A DNA stretch of 8,368 nucleotides from Bacillota bacterium (GCA_023424235.1 JAFAEB010000325.1:1-8368); one strand, 5' to 3'; shown: positions 1 through 7,560, counted from the stretch's first letter. The notes: generated by a model from the letters alone, not told the origin. Numbers and translations: made by a program.

Positions 1-436
1 CACTAAGTGGTAGGTCGTTCATATACTCATATAAATATTCAATTACTTCCTCACGCTTAAGGCCAATCAGATAACTTGGAGTAGGAAGAATTTCTTCTGT
101 CATATTACCATTTTTAATATCATATACCTGTAATTTATATTGTGTGTTTGGCATAACCGTATCCACGATAATATCAACTGCTACCGTTTCATCCTCTACA
201 TCATCAACCTCATTTATCTCACCTGTATTATTATCTGCTACTTGTTCATCATTCGAATCTTTTTCTAAAATCAATCCATTTTGTTCTAGAGATAATATAA
301 GTTCTTTATTCCGCTCAATAGCATTTTCATTAAATTGTCTTAAAGCATTTCTATAGCTTAAATAATAACATAATGAGAACATTAATGATAAAGAAAAGAA
401 ACTTATAAAATATACTAATGCCTTCTTGATTTTCAA
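1..436 (-). CDS. Membrane-anchored protein with BofC-C-terminal-like segment, 3' end missing
   Basis: This is the N-terminal 145 residues of a protein that runs off the window at base 1. It starts at TTG (436-434), or at the adjacent in-frame TTG (439-437), behind an AAGGAG at 445-450; the 8-nt spacing favours the 436 codon. Visible parts are a short basic N-terminus (KIKK), one hydrophobic segment at about residues 6-26 (signal anchor, probably with the rest outside), a polar region, an acidic Asp/Glu/Asn-rich stretch at about 58-84, then a folded-looking part from about 88. The pattern there (MPNTQYKLQVYD ... PSYLIGLKREEVIEYL) resembles the BofC C-terminal-like domain of many clostridial proteins. 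In Bacillus, BofC modulates the SpoIVB protease that controls pro-sigma-K processing. The family call is from memory of the pattern and only moderate; a role in sporulation would be inference. It follows the flippase gene by 55 bp. Confidence 0.6.
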   Translation of the reverse strand, partial: MKIKKALVYFISFFSLSLMFSLCYYLSYRNALRQFNENAIERNKELILSLEQNGLILEKDSNDEQVADNNTGEINEVDDVEDETVAVDIIVDTVMPNTQYKLQVYDIKNGNMTEEILPTPSYLIGLKREEVIEYLYEYMNDLPLS

Positions 437-444
437 CAAAATCA

Positions 445-450
445 CTCCTT
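445..450 (-). promoter_or_regulatory. Ribosome binding site before tandem TTG start codons
   Basis: On the minus strand AAGGAG is followed by two consecutive in-frame TTG codons, 5 and 8 nt downstream. There is no ATG before the middle of the hydrophobic segment, so a TTG start is the only reasonable choice. A GTG that overlaps the end of the AAGGAG itself (445-443) is in frame but too close to be used. Confidence 0.6.
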
Positions 451-479
451 TGGCATTAGTATTCTCTTATCTTACCATG

Positions 480-509
480 TTTATACAATATACCTTATAT
501 TAAATGTAA
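480..509 (-). promoter_or_regulatory. Candidate sigma-A-type promoter for the BofC-like gene
   Basis: Read on the minus strand, TTACAT (504-509) and TATAAA (480-485) are separated by 18 nt and lie about 40 nt before the TTG start. The matches to TTGACA and TATAAT are 4/6 and 5/6. In DNA this AT-rich such matches arise easily by chance, and the -35 half lies inside the last codons of the flippase gene. It is a candidate only. Confidence 0.25.
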
Positions 510-2123
510 CTTTTTTAGAATAGATACAAGATAACGTCCTTTTGGAATCTCATATAATTCCTCTTCGGTGATCCCCCTCGTAACAATTAAGAGAACCCCG
601 TAAATTAGTACGGACACAAGCAAGGAAATGATAGTTGCAATACTATTTCTATTAATTAGTTCGTATACACCCTTATAAGATAAAAAGGTAAAAACACCCA
701 TAACCAAGGAACAGGCTAGAGGAATTAAAAATGTCTTTATGACTTCTTGCTTATAATTTAAGTACTTAGCTACCGATATCCAATTTAAAATACAAACCAA
801 TAATGCAAATGTTACGTTTCCAATTACCAATGCGTATGTATCAAGATTTGTAAATTTTAAAAGAACAAATACAATAACCACATGTACTCCTAAGGATATA
901 GTCGAATGTATAACAGGTAATCGCATTTGATTTATACCTTGCAATATAGCGTTCGTTATAGTGGACAAAGCATAAAATATGATTGCAATTGATCCATAGC
1001 GTATTAAATTAGCAGGTAATTCTCTACTATCACCAAATAACAATTGTAATATAGGAGATGCTAACACTGCCATTCCCACACTAGATGGTATGGCTATTAA
1101 CATATTAAACTTAACAGCACTGTGTACTTTTTGCTTTACTTCATGCATATATCCTTTTGTCTTAGATGCTACAATACTTGGTATAATTGCTACTGCCATA
1201 GCAGATGCTATGGATACTGGAACATTTATTAGCAAGTTATATTTATTGGTATAGATACCATATAGTTTCGCTCTTATATCTTCATCGAATCCTTTTGACT
1301 CCATTATATGCCCAAACAAAGACCCATCAATTACAGAACTTAATTGATATACCGTTTGTCCAAGAACAACCGGTATAATTGTAATTAATAATATGGGTAA
1401 TATTTCATTCATAGTTTCTTTATTCTCATCTTTATCTCTGCGTAATTGCTTATCTAACACTGGTTTATATAAAGCAAAGATAAAGCCTAAAAAGATAAGC
1501 GCTACTAAGGTACCAATTAAGGTTCCTAATGTTCCACCGGCAGCTCCATAGGCAGCGATATCCTCTGATACACTATATCGATTCATTAAAATACTAGCAG
1601 CTACAACACTTACAACTGCATTTACAATTTGCTCCAATAGTTGAGATATGGAAGTTGGAATCATCGTGTTTTTACCTTGGTAAAAACCTCTTAAAACTCC
1701 CATAATTGCAAAAACGAATATGGTAGGTGCTAACACCTTTAGTGGTATTGCACTTCTTGGTGTCTTAAAAATCGTAATCGCAAAAAATTCTGCTCCAAAA
1801 TATATGATTAAAGAAACCACTAAACCTACAATGACAGCAAAGCTTAATGCGCATATAAATATTCGATATGAATTCTTATATTCCTTCTTAATACTTCGAG
1901 CTGCCACTAATTTTGATACTGCTAGAGGTAAACTATAAGAGGATATTATTAAACCTAAATTGTAGATAGAATAAGCATTTGAATAATAACCCATTCCTTC
2001 ATCGCCAATTATAGCATTTAGTGGAACACGATATATAAGTCCAATAATGCGGCTTATAATCGAGGCAATCGCCAAGATACTACCTTGAACTAAAAAATTA
2101 CTACTTTTTTTACTTGCTACCAT
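495..2123 (-). CDS. MurJ/SpoVB/YtgP-type lipid-linked oligosaccharide flippase
   Basis: A 542-residue polytopic membrane protein of the MOP (multidrug/oligosaccharidyl-lipid/polysaccharide) exporter superfamily. The N-terminus fits the Polysacc_synt family: SIISRIIGLIYRVPL (21-35), then DEGMGYYSNAYSIYNLGL (41-58) and LPLAVSKLVAAR (65-76), the pattern shared by B. subtilis SpoVB and YtgP. About 14 hydrophobic segments follow, with a charged cytoplasmic loop near 222-238. The length is close to YtgP (about 544) and somewhat above SpoVB (about 518). Members move lipid II or related undecaprenyl-linked precursors across the membrane for vegetative wall or spore cortex synthesis; sequence alone does not say which one this is. 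ATG is preceded by GGGAGG at good spacing. The gene lies 37 nt after the lipoprotein gene with no terminator between, so co-transcription is likely. Confidence 0.9.
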   Translation of the reverse strand: MVASKKSSNFLVQGSILAIASIISRIIGLIYRVPLNAIIGDEGMGYYSNAYSIYNLGLIISSYSLPLAVSKLVAARSIKKEYKNSYRIFICALSFAVIVGLVVSLIIYFGAEFFAITIFKTPRSAIPLKVLAPTIFVFAIMGVLRGFYQGKNTMIPTSISQLLEQIVNAVVSVVAASILMNRYSVSEDIAAYGAAGGTLGTLIGTLVALIFLGFIFALYKPVLDKQLRRDKDENKETMNEILPILLITIIPVVLGQTVYQLSSVIDGSLFGHIMESKGFDEDIRAKLYGIYTNKYNLLINVPVSIASAMAVAIIPSIVASKTKGYMHEVKQKVHSAVKFNMLIAIPSSVGMAVLASPILQLLFGDSRELPANLIRYGSIAIIFYALSTITNAILQGINQMRLPVIHSTISLGVHVVIVFVLLKFTNLDTYALVIGNVTFALLVCILNWISVAKYLNYKQEVIKTFLIPLACSLVMGVFTFLSYKGVYELINRNSIATIISLLVSVLIYGVLLIVTRGITEEELYEIPKGRYLVSILKKLHLI

Positions 2124-2160
2124 AATATCCTCCCAAAAGATCCAAATTCTTTCGTATTTA

Positions 2161-3276
2161 TTAATCTAACTTATCCGTAATCTGTACATCTTCAACTCGA
2201 TCATTTGGAAAAATCACAATGAATGTTTTACCTGGGTTCATAGAAAGTACATTACCAGACTCATCATAGTAATGCATTGTTTTAGATTTCTCGTTCTTCC
2301 AAGTAATGTTGACTTTTTTACCATTGGTTATATAATAACCTGTCCCACTTGAATCTTCAATATCCATTGTTTGATAATCATTCTTATCAATATCCCATTC
2401 CTTCACAAATTGAACAATTATATTTTTAAATGCTAAATGTTTACCGCTATTAGCATCAATATGCTTACTACCAAATTGATATCTATAAAATAATTTATCT
2501 GTTTCATTGTAGGTAAAATAAGGTTTTGTATATGGTGAAAATTCGAAGCTTACCTTATTTGCTATAACATCTGATGCTAGGTCGGTATCCTTTTCATAAA
2601 ATGAAAAAAGACTATCGTAATCTTTATCATATTCGGTATCGTACCCTTTAATTTTAGTCCCTTCTAAAATGCCACTCATTGATGCAAAGGCATTATGAGG
2701 TTCTTTAATTGATTTATCCCTATAATAAACAGTAGTTCCTATCCCTGTTAATCCACTTAGATTGTCAATGTTAAGTGCTTTTATCTTCTTTGTTGCATAA
2801 GTTGTCTCACCATAATGTACATAGATAGCGTCATATTCATCTGCAATACTTACAAAATAATGTCTTGCACTTCGAATAGAACCGATTCTTTTCTCATGTA
2901 GTTCCTCATACACTCCCATTAATCTAGTTATACCACCTTCAACCAATGCTTCATACATTACGGCTGCTTCCTCAGTACCACTTTGTGGAGAAGCATATTT
3001 TATGTTATTCAGCATAATAGCATAGGGACGTTTATTTCCCAATTCTTCCGGAACCCAAAGACCAGTTAACTTGCTTCTAACTTCACCATCATGGTTTTCA
3101 ACTACTTCCGTCGGTGTTGGTGTGAGGGTTGGTGTAGCAGTTATGCTTGGAGTAATCGTATTCGTAGGTTCTATATCCTCTATCTTATCATTTTGTTTTT
3201 TCTTACATCCTACCCCTAGTATCATACTAAGAGTTAATACTAAAAAGAATAATTGTACTGACACTTTATTTGTCAT
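2161..3276 (-). CDS. DUF3048 (YerB-like) lipoprotein
   Basis: A 371-residue predicted lipoprotein. Residues 1-23 form a signal peptide ending at a type II signal peptidase site, L-G-V-G-C24; Gly rather than Leu at -3 is less usual but allowed. A Thr/Pro-rich tether follows (about 37-56, several TPT units), which would hold the folded part away from the membrane. The N-terminal DUF3048 domain covers about 70-215, with the family's typical RPYAIMLNN (83-91), the PQSG and YEALVEGGITR region (97-118), IGSIRSAR (131-138) and EYDAIYVHYG (147-156). A second DUF3048 C-terminal domain covers about 225-365. The biochemical function of the family (B. subtilis YerB) is unsettled. The ATG lies 20 nt after the ybeY stop, with GAGGAG upstream. 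The strings of charged residues after Cys24 (KKKQNDK) are normal for Gram-positive lipoproteins. Confidence 0.9.
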   Translation of the reverse strand: MTNKVSVQLFFLVLTLSMILGVGCKKKQNDKIEDIEPTNTITPSITATPTLTPTPTEVVENHDGEVRSKLTGLWVPEELGNKRPYAIMLNNIKYASPQSGTEEAAVMYEALVEGGITRLMGVYEELHEKRIGSIRSARHYFVSIADEYDAIYVHYGETTYATKKIKALNIDNLSGLTGIGTTVYYRDKSIKEPHNAFASMSGILEGTKIKGYDTEYDKDYDSLFSFYEKDTDLASDVIANKVSFEFSPYTKPYFTYNETDKLFYRYQFGSKHIDANSGKHLAFKNIIVQFVKEWDIDKNDYQTMDIEDSSGTGYYITNGKKVNITWKNEKSKTMHYYDESGNVLSMNPGKTFIVIFPNDRVEDVQITDKLD

Positions 3277-3296
3277 TGATTCATCTCCTCAAGTAA

Positions 3297-3794
3297 TTAT
3301 CTAAAGATTCCTAGTTCCTTTAGCACATTCTCTTGTCGCACTTCCATAATAATTCTTTCTTCTTCCTCCATATGATCATATCCAAATAAATGCATCATAC
3401 TGTGTGCTGTAAGAAAAGCTAGTTCTCTTTCAAAAGTATGCCCAAATTCTTCTGCTTGCTCCATTACTTTCTCAACAGAAATAATTATATCCCCTAGTAA
3501 TAATTCGCCACTCTCAGGATGAAAATAAGAATCAGCATTCTCTTCTAGTTTAGAAAAATCAGCTGGGCTATCATAATCTACCAATGGAAAAGAAAGTACG
3601 TCAGTAGCGGAATCAATGTTCCTATACTCCTTATTAATTTGCCTAATCTCCTCATTATCTGTAAGTATAATATTAAGCTCAACTTCATAAGGACAGTCCT
3701 CTAAATCTAAGGACTTGTTAACTACCTTTGTAATGATATCCTCGTAATCTAAGTTAAGGGCTATATCTGTTTCATATTCAAAATTTAATGTCAT
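3297..3794 (-). CDS. ybeY: YbeY endoribonuclease / rRNA maturation factor
   Basis: A 165-residue UPF0054/YbeY protein, a zinc-dependent single-strand endoribonuclease involved in 16S rRNA 3' maturation and 70S ribosome quality control. The zinc site is intact as H-S-M-M-H-L-F-G-Y-D-H, with His131, His135 and His141 in the numbering used here. The conserved YRNIDSATDVLSFP block (57-70), carrying the arginine implicated in RNA binding and catalysis, and LGDIIIS (100-106) are also present. I place the start at ATG 3794 rather than at the in-frame ATG 3812. A strong GGAGG lies between the two, exactly 5 nt before 3794, and the 3812 codon directly abuts the TAG stop of the upstream gene with no ribosome binding site of its own. 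YbeY lying close to PhoH is a classic bacterial arrangement. The next gene starts 20 nt downstream. Confidence 0.96.
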   Translation of the reverse strand: MTLNFEYETDIALNLDYEDIITKVVNKSLDLEDCPYEVELNIILTDNEEIRQINKEYRNIDSATDVLSFPLVDYDSPADFSKLEENADSYFHPESGELLLGDIIISVEKVMEQAEEFGHTFERELAFLTAHSMMHLFGYDHMEEEERIIMEVRQENVLKELGIFR

Positions 3795-3799
3795 CTTAT

Positions 3800-3804
3800 C
3801 CTCC
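3800..3804 (-). promoter_or_regulatory. Shine-Dalgarno that fixes the ybeY start
   Basis: TTTGGAGG followed by ATAAG and then ATG (3794). This site would be codons 3-5 of the longer frame that opens at 3812, which argues against the longer start. It lies just past the TAG stop of the preceding gene, so termination and re-initiation are probably coupled. Confidence 0.8.
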
Positions 3805-3812
3805 AAACACAT

Positions 3813-5231
3813 CTACAATTGTAGAAAGAACTCTTTTAGCTTATTATATTGCTTTAATGTTAAATTAGATTCATCTAAGCTTCCCTTAGATAGCCTCATG
3901 GTAAACACATTATCTACTATTTTACTCATTGGGGTAGTGACCATAGTCCCTTCTTTTTTCGCATTTGCTTCAAGGTATTCTTTGGTTGCTACGATGCTCG
4001 CTGTTATCATAACAATAGCAGCCTCTATAGACTTAGGTTTTTCATATTTCAGATTATACTGCCTAATAATATCACTTATACATTGTGGGAAACGATAAGC
4101 TTGTACTAATTTTATGCCATCATTAATATAGTCTTTTTCTAAAATACGCCCAATTTCATGATAAAGTCCACCTGCTTTGGCTATTTTTTCATCTGCCCCT
4201 ATATATTTTGCAGCATCCTCTGATAGCTCACCTACAAGCAAAGCTCGATCATATAATTTTTCTGAATGTTCTTTTAACCTTACTAATAAAGGATGGCTTG
4301 TACGATTAATTTCATCTAAGCTACTTTCATAGGTAACATGATATGATTCATTCACTACTTCAGTACTTTTAGTTATAGCACCCATAGGTTCATTATGCAT
4401 ACTTTCATTAGCATCGATAGATTCATTCAAACTTTCAAGTTTAAAAGTATGAATTATCTTATCTGCTATCATCCCATTATGACTTAAATCTGAATTTATG
4501 CTATCATTGGAATCTAGCTTATTTGTGTTATCTTCAATTTCATCAAGTCTTAGTAATGTTTCTAATTCAATTGGATATTTTATTTTTTTTTCATAAATAT
4601 AATTTAATCCAAATACTAAGATAGTTACAATGCTAGTCATTATTAATGATAGTAAGGCGTTCATAGTAAATGCATTCTTTAAAACGAAATTATGTAGTAT
4701 AAATAACATAATAACATCTGTAGACAATAAAATGACTAAGACATATATTAGTGTTTTTAAACTTTTCATATATTTCGATAACATACACATTATGACACCT
4801 AACACTAATAAGTAAATAATCTTCTCTATTGATAACCTACCAACTAGACTAGCAAAAAACACATTATTAAATGCAAAAATATAACCTAAATTGATATTGA
4901 TAATTGCAGCGATTAATACACATCCAAATAGCCATACATGATATTCTATTTGACCATTACTTACTAAAATGAATAGATTTGATAACCCAAAACACCCTGC
5001 AATTAGTAAGGTAAAGTAAGGATAATCCCTAGCCTTAATTTGCTGTGATAACATAAAAAATATAGATATTGAAATTAATACTATACTTAAAACCCATGAC
5101 CTTAAAGCACCTGAAAAGTCATCTCTTTTCAGGTACTCGAATAAGGATATGGATATAACTGAAATTACACATAATATTGCCCATAAACTTGGAATGGAAT
5201 TACTTAATTTATTTAAACTACCGACTTTCAT
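3813..5231 (-). CDS. PgpH-like seven-helix membrane protein with degenerate HD domain
   Basis: A 472-residue protein in the slot normally held by PgpH (YqfF), the 7TMR-HD c-di-AMP phosphodiesterase of about 700 residues. Seven hydrophobic segments lie at about 15-34, 44-64, 70-91, 99-121, 136-153, 159-180 and 188-212. They are followed by a polar Asn/Ser/Glu-rich linker (about 222-312) and a C-terminal HD-like domain (313-472) that opens with HPLLVRL as in PgpH. The large extracellular domain of PgpH is absent. By my reading, most metal ligands are replaced: YHH is YDR (327-329), HD is HE (358-359), the SHVKDG histidine is Tyr368, QHHG is RQYN (390-393), and the late ADS aspartate is Ala411. 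About 25-30 residues after YHEIGR are missing. Catalysis is therefore unlikely, while a binding or sensing role is possible. The frame is intact, which argues against recent decay. GGGGG precedes the ATG, 36 nt after phoH. Confidence 0.85.
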   Translation of the reverse strand: MKVGSLNKLSNSIPSLWAILCVISVISISLFEYLKRDDFSGALRSWVLSIVLISISIFFMLSQQIKARDYPYFTLLIAGCFGLSNLFILVSNGQIEYHVWLFGCVLIAAIININLGYIFAFNNVFFASLVGRLSIEKIIYLLVLGVIMCMLSKYMKSLKTLIYVLVILLSTDVIMLFILHNFVLKNAFTMNALLSLIMTSIVTILVFGLNYIYEKKIKYPIELETLLRLDEIEDNTNKLDSNDSINSDLSHNGMIADKIIHTFKLESLNESIDANESMHNEPMGAITKSTEVVNESYHVTYESSLDEINRTSHPLLVRLKEHSEKLYDRALLVGELSEDAAKYIGADEKIAKAGGLYHEIGRILEKDYINDGIKLVQAYRFPQCISDIIRQYNLKYEKPKSIEAAIVMITASIVATKEYLEANAKKEGTMVTTPMSKIVDNVFTMRLSKGSLDESNLTLKQYNKLKEFFLQL

Positions 5232-5267
5232 AATCCCCCATCTGCCATCATGGCTTCCTTAAGTTTT

Positions 5268-6332
5268 TTAATCATAACGCTTTGATTTTACTTTGTCTGA
5301 TTTTAATTTAGATCCTTTGACAAAACGTTTATTCTGTGTCGATTTTCTATCTTGTCTTCCTAAATCAGTTTTACTAAGCTTTGTTTCATAGGATTCATAA
5401 GCCATAACGATTTTTTGCACCAAAGGATGTCTAACAACGTCACGACCTGTAAGAAATGAAAAACCAATATCATCAATTTTACTTAATACTTTAATCGCAA
5501 CATCAAGACCAGACTGTGCTCCAACTGGTAAATCCTTTTGAGATAAATCTCCTGTTATTACTACCTTCGAACCAAATCCAATACGAGTTAAGAACATCTT
5601 CATTTGAGCAGGTGTAGTATTTTGTGCTTCATCTAAGATGATAAAAGCATTTTCTAATGTTCTACCTCTCATATATGCAAGAGGAGCTACCTCTATTAAA
5701 CCTTTTTCTGTATTCTTTAGATAGGATTCTGCTCCCATAATTTGATACAAGGCATCATACAAAGGCCTTAGATATGGATCTACCTTACTTTGTAAGTCAC
5801 CTGGAAGAAAACCTAATTTTTCACCTGCTTCAATTGCTGGACGAGTTAAGATTATTTTACTAACTTCATCATTTTTAAAAGCTGTAATTCCCATTGCCAT
5901 AGCAAGATAAGTTTTACCGGTACCAGCTGGACCAATACCAAAAGTAATCATCTTCTTCCTAATTAAATCTGTATAGGTTTTTTGACCTAAGGTTTTGGGT
6001 TTAATCGGTTTTCCTGCAATCGTATGACAAATCAGATCATGATCGATTTCAACAATTGCAGATTCTTTATTTTCAAAGCATAAAGACAATGCATAGTTCA
6101 CATTTTGCTCCGTAATTGTGTTACCTCTTCTTGAAAGTTCCGTCAATTGAACAAATACACTCTTTGCCTTAGTCACATTATCATTATCACCAATTATTTT
6201 AATTTCACCATCTCGTACGATAACTGTAACACTTAATGTTTTTTCAATTAATTTTACATATGCATCGAATTGGCCAAATATATTTTTTTCATGCTCCACT
6301 GGCACGTCAATTATTGTTTCCACTAGACTCAT
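5268..6332 (-). CDS. phoH: PhoH family ATPase
   Basis: A 354-residue cytoplasmic P-loop ATPase of the PhoH family. The N-terminal KH-like part (about 1-100) suggests RNA binding. Walker A is GPAGTGKT (134-141) and Walker B is IILDEAQN (231-238); other family blocks present include LTRPAIEAGEKLGFLPGD (162-179), AYMRGRTL (219-226), VITGDLSQ (258-265) and the GRDVVRHPLVQKIV motif (296-309). The C-terminus (about 317-354) is a lysine/arginine-rich tail that could contact RNA. The precise role of the family is unresolved; the link with YbeY points to RNA or ribosome metabolism. The start ATG lies inside the last codons of yqfD (26-nt overlap, different frame). The nearest GGAGG is about 13 nt upstream, longer than usual, so translational coupling to yqfD is probable. 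The N-terminal sequence from this ATG fits the family, so I keep it. Confidence 0.95.
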   Translation of the reverse strand: MSLVETIIDVPVEHEKNIFGQFDAYVKLIEKTLSVTVIVRDGEIKIIGDNDNVTKAKSVFVQLTELSRRGNTITEQNVNYALSLCFENKESAIVEIDHDLICHTIAGKPIKPKTLGQKTYTDLIRKKMITFGIGPAGTGKTYLAMAMGITAFKNDEVSKIILTRPAIEAGEKLGFLPGDLQSKVDPYLRPLYDALYQIMGAESYLKNTEKGLIEVAPLAYMRGRTLENAFIILDEAQNTTPAQMKMFLTRIGFGSKVVITGDLSQKDLPVGAQSGLDVAIKVLSKIDDIGFSFLTGRDVVRHPLVQKIVMAYESYETKLSKTDLGRQDRKSTQNKRFVKGSKLKSDKVKSKRYD

Positions 6333-7548
6333 CTAACTCTATATTCCTCCACTCGTCATCATTTACTGTTTTATATTCTTTGATTGATTCTAATACTATT
6401 ATTTTACCTTGTGCAGTCACATTTTTATTGTCCACTGATATCTTAACATTATTCTCAAGAATAATGACATCCTCTTCTTTTAGTTTATCCAAAAATCGAT
6501 TCAACTTATCCGTTGCAATAGATATTGCCTCTTCTTTTGAATATTTTTTCTTAACTTCAATAAATTCTGGATATCTGGTTAAGGTATATCCCACTGGTAA
6601 ATAAAAATTATTGTTAAAATGTAGCATATAATCTTCAACAATTATATCATACTTAGGATATATATTTCTAGGTTTATATATATTAATTTTTTCTAACAGA
6701 AAATTCAAGGTATAAGCCTTTTTTTCATTTCCAGTATATTGTTTTTCTAAATATTGTATTGGAAATACATCTTTATATTCATAAAATGATTTACCTATAA
6801 TATCTGCATCTGCAATAACCGGCTTTTTCTCTACTAAGGTTTCGTTGTCACCAATTATTTTAACTACTCCAGATACCAAGATATCACCTTTTTTTACTAC
6901 ATCTCCAATTTTTACAAGTGGTGTACCTGTCCTTGTTACAATGTCTGTTATAATACTATCCTTCGATGCAACAATATGAGAGTTCTCAGTTATCGTAAGA
7001 TATGGTGTAGGTAACTTTGTTTCTTCAATTTTAATAATCAATCTTGTACCCCTTACCTCACAGGATACCCATCCGATATCTTTATAGGTTAGTCGAATTA
7101 ATTCCTCAATATTCTGAGCATTAATTTCTTTTTTTTCCATACCTACAAAAACTCCTTGATTTTTTAAAAACTTAGTCATTGCCTCTGGAGTATAGGTGTG
7201 TCCACCTAAGATACTAATTTCCCAAATATATAAGGATAATATGTATATAATACTAACAAATAATAGAATACCAAGCAAAAATCCCTTTCTTTTTTTATAA
7301 GCCCTAGCTTTAAAAGGAAATCCAAATCTTTGGATAATTAAAGGTATGGTATGGGTCTTCTTCGCAATTACTTTTATCTTTTTATAGTCAGATAACATTA
7401 TATTGCATTCATAGACTCCATTCATATTCTTAATATTCCATAAAAAGATATGATGATTACTACATAAATTAAAAAAACGTTCAGGAGATTGCCCTTTTAA
7501 CTTAATTCGTAAAAAGCCTTTTAACCAACGAAAAAGCTTAACTAGCAT
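6307..7548 (-). CDS. yqfD: Sporulation protein YqfD
   Basis: A 413-residue YqfD-family protein. In B. subtilis yqfD is transcribed by sigma-E in the mother cell and is needed for efficient sporulation; its mechanism is unknown. An N-terminal cytoplasmic domain of about 85 residues ends in a basic KKRK, followed by one membrane segment (about 89-108). Next comes a POTRA/FtsQ-like stretch (about 111-175): EISILGGHTYTPEAM, a glycine-rich turn, then IGWVSCEVRGTRLIIKIEE. A hairpin-like segment (about 203-232, with a GDVVKKGDILVSG core) resembles the folds of biotinyl/lipoyl-type domains. I choose ATG 7548 over the in-frame ATG 7566, because GGAGG (7556-7560) lies between them, 7 nt before 7548. 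The gene follows yqfC by 52 bp and its end overlaps phoH. Confidence 0.94.
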   Translation of the reverse strand: MLVKLFRWLKGFLRIKLKGQSPERFFNLCSNHHIFLWNIKNMNGVYECNIMLSDYKKIKVIAKKTHTIPLIIQRFGFPFKARAYKKRKGFLLGILLFVSIIYILSLYIWEISILGGHTYTPEAMTKFLKNQGVFVGMEKKEINAQNIEELIRLTYKDIGWVSCEVRGTRLIIKIEETKLPTPYLTITENSHIVASKDSIITDIVTRTGTPLVKIGDVVKKGDILVSGVVKIIGDNETLVEKKPVIADADIIGKSFYEYKDVFPIQYLEKQYTGNEKKAYTLNFLLEKINIYKPRNIYPKYDIIVEDYMLHFNNNFYLPVGYTLTRYPEFIEVKKKYSKEEAISIATDKLNRFLDKLKEEDVIILENNVKISVDNKNVTAQGKIIVLESIKEYKTVNDDEWRNIELDESSGNNN

Positions 7549-7555
7549 GATAACA

Positions 7556-7560
7556 CCTCC
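7556..7560 (-). promoter_or_regulatory. Shine-Dalgarno that fixes the yqfD start
   Basis: GGAGG, then TGTTATC, then ATG (7548). The upstream in-frame ATG at 7566 has this GGAGG immediately behind it, as its codons 2-4, and has no good site of its own. The remaining bases of the yqfC-yqfD spacer (7561-7600) show no hairpin or other signal. Confidence 0.8.

Noticed and set aside
144..356. A Ser-rich 70-codon plus-strand frame at the left end.
   Set aside because: It is the reverse-strand shadow of the acidic, Asn-rich linker of the BofC-like gene, and has no ribosome binding site or family resemblance.
3071..3304. A 77-codon plus-strand frame opposite the start of the lipoprotein gene.
   Set aside because: Its Val/Gly-rich translation is simply the reverse complement of the Thr/Pro tether and the signal peptide.
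3813..5231. The HD-domain gene as a pseudogene.
   Set aside because: The frame is open over 472 codons with a ribosome binding site, regular helices and a family-like C-terminal end. The changes are replacements and clean in-frame losses rather than frameshifts or stops.
6236..6604. A 122-codon open frame on the plus strand across the phoH/yqfD junction.
   Set aside because: It lies antisense to two well-supported genes, has no convincing ribosome binding site, and its hydrophobic, Ser-rich translation is typical of the reverse strand of AT-rich genes.
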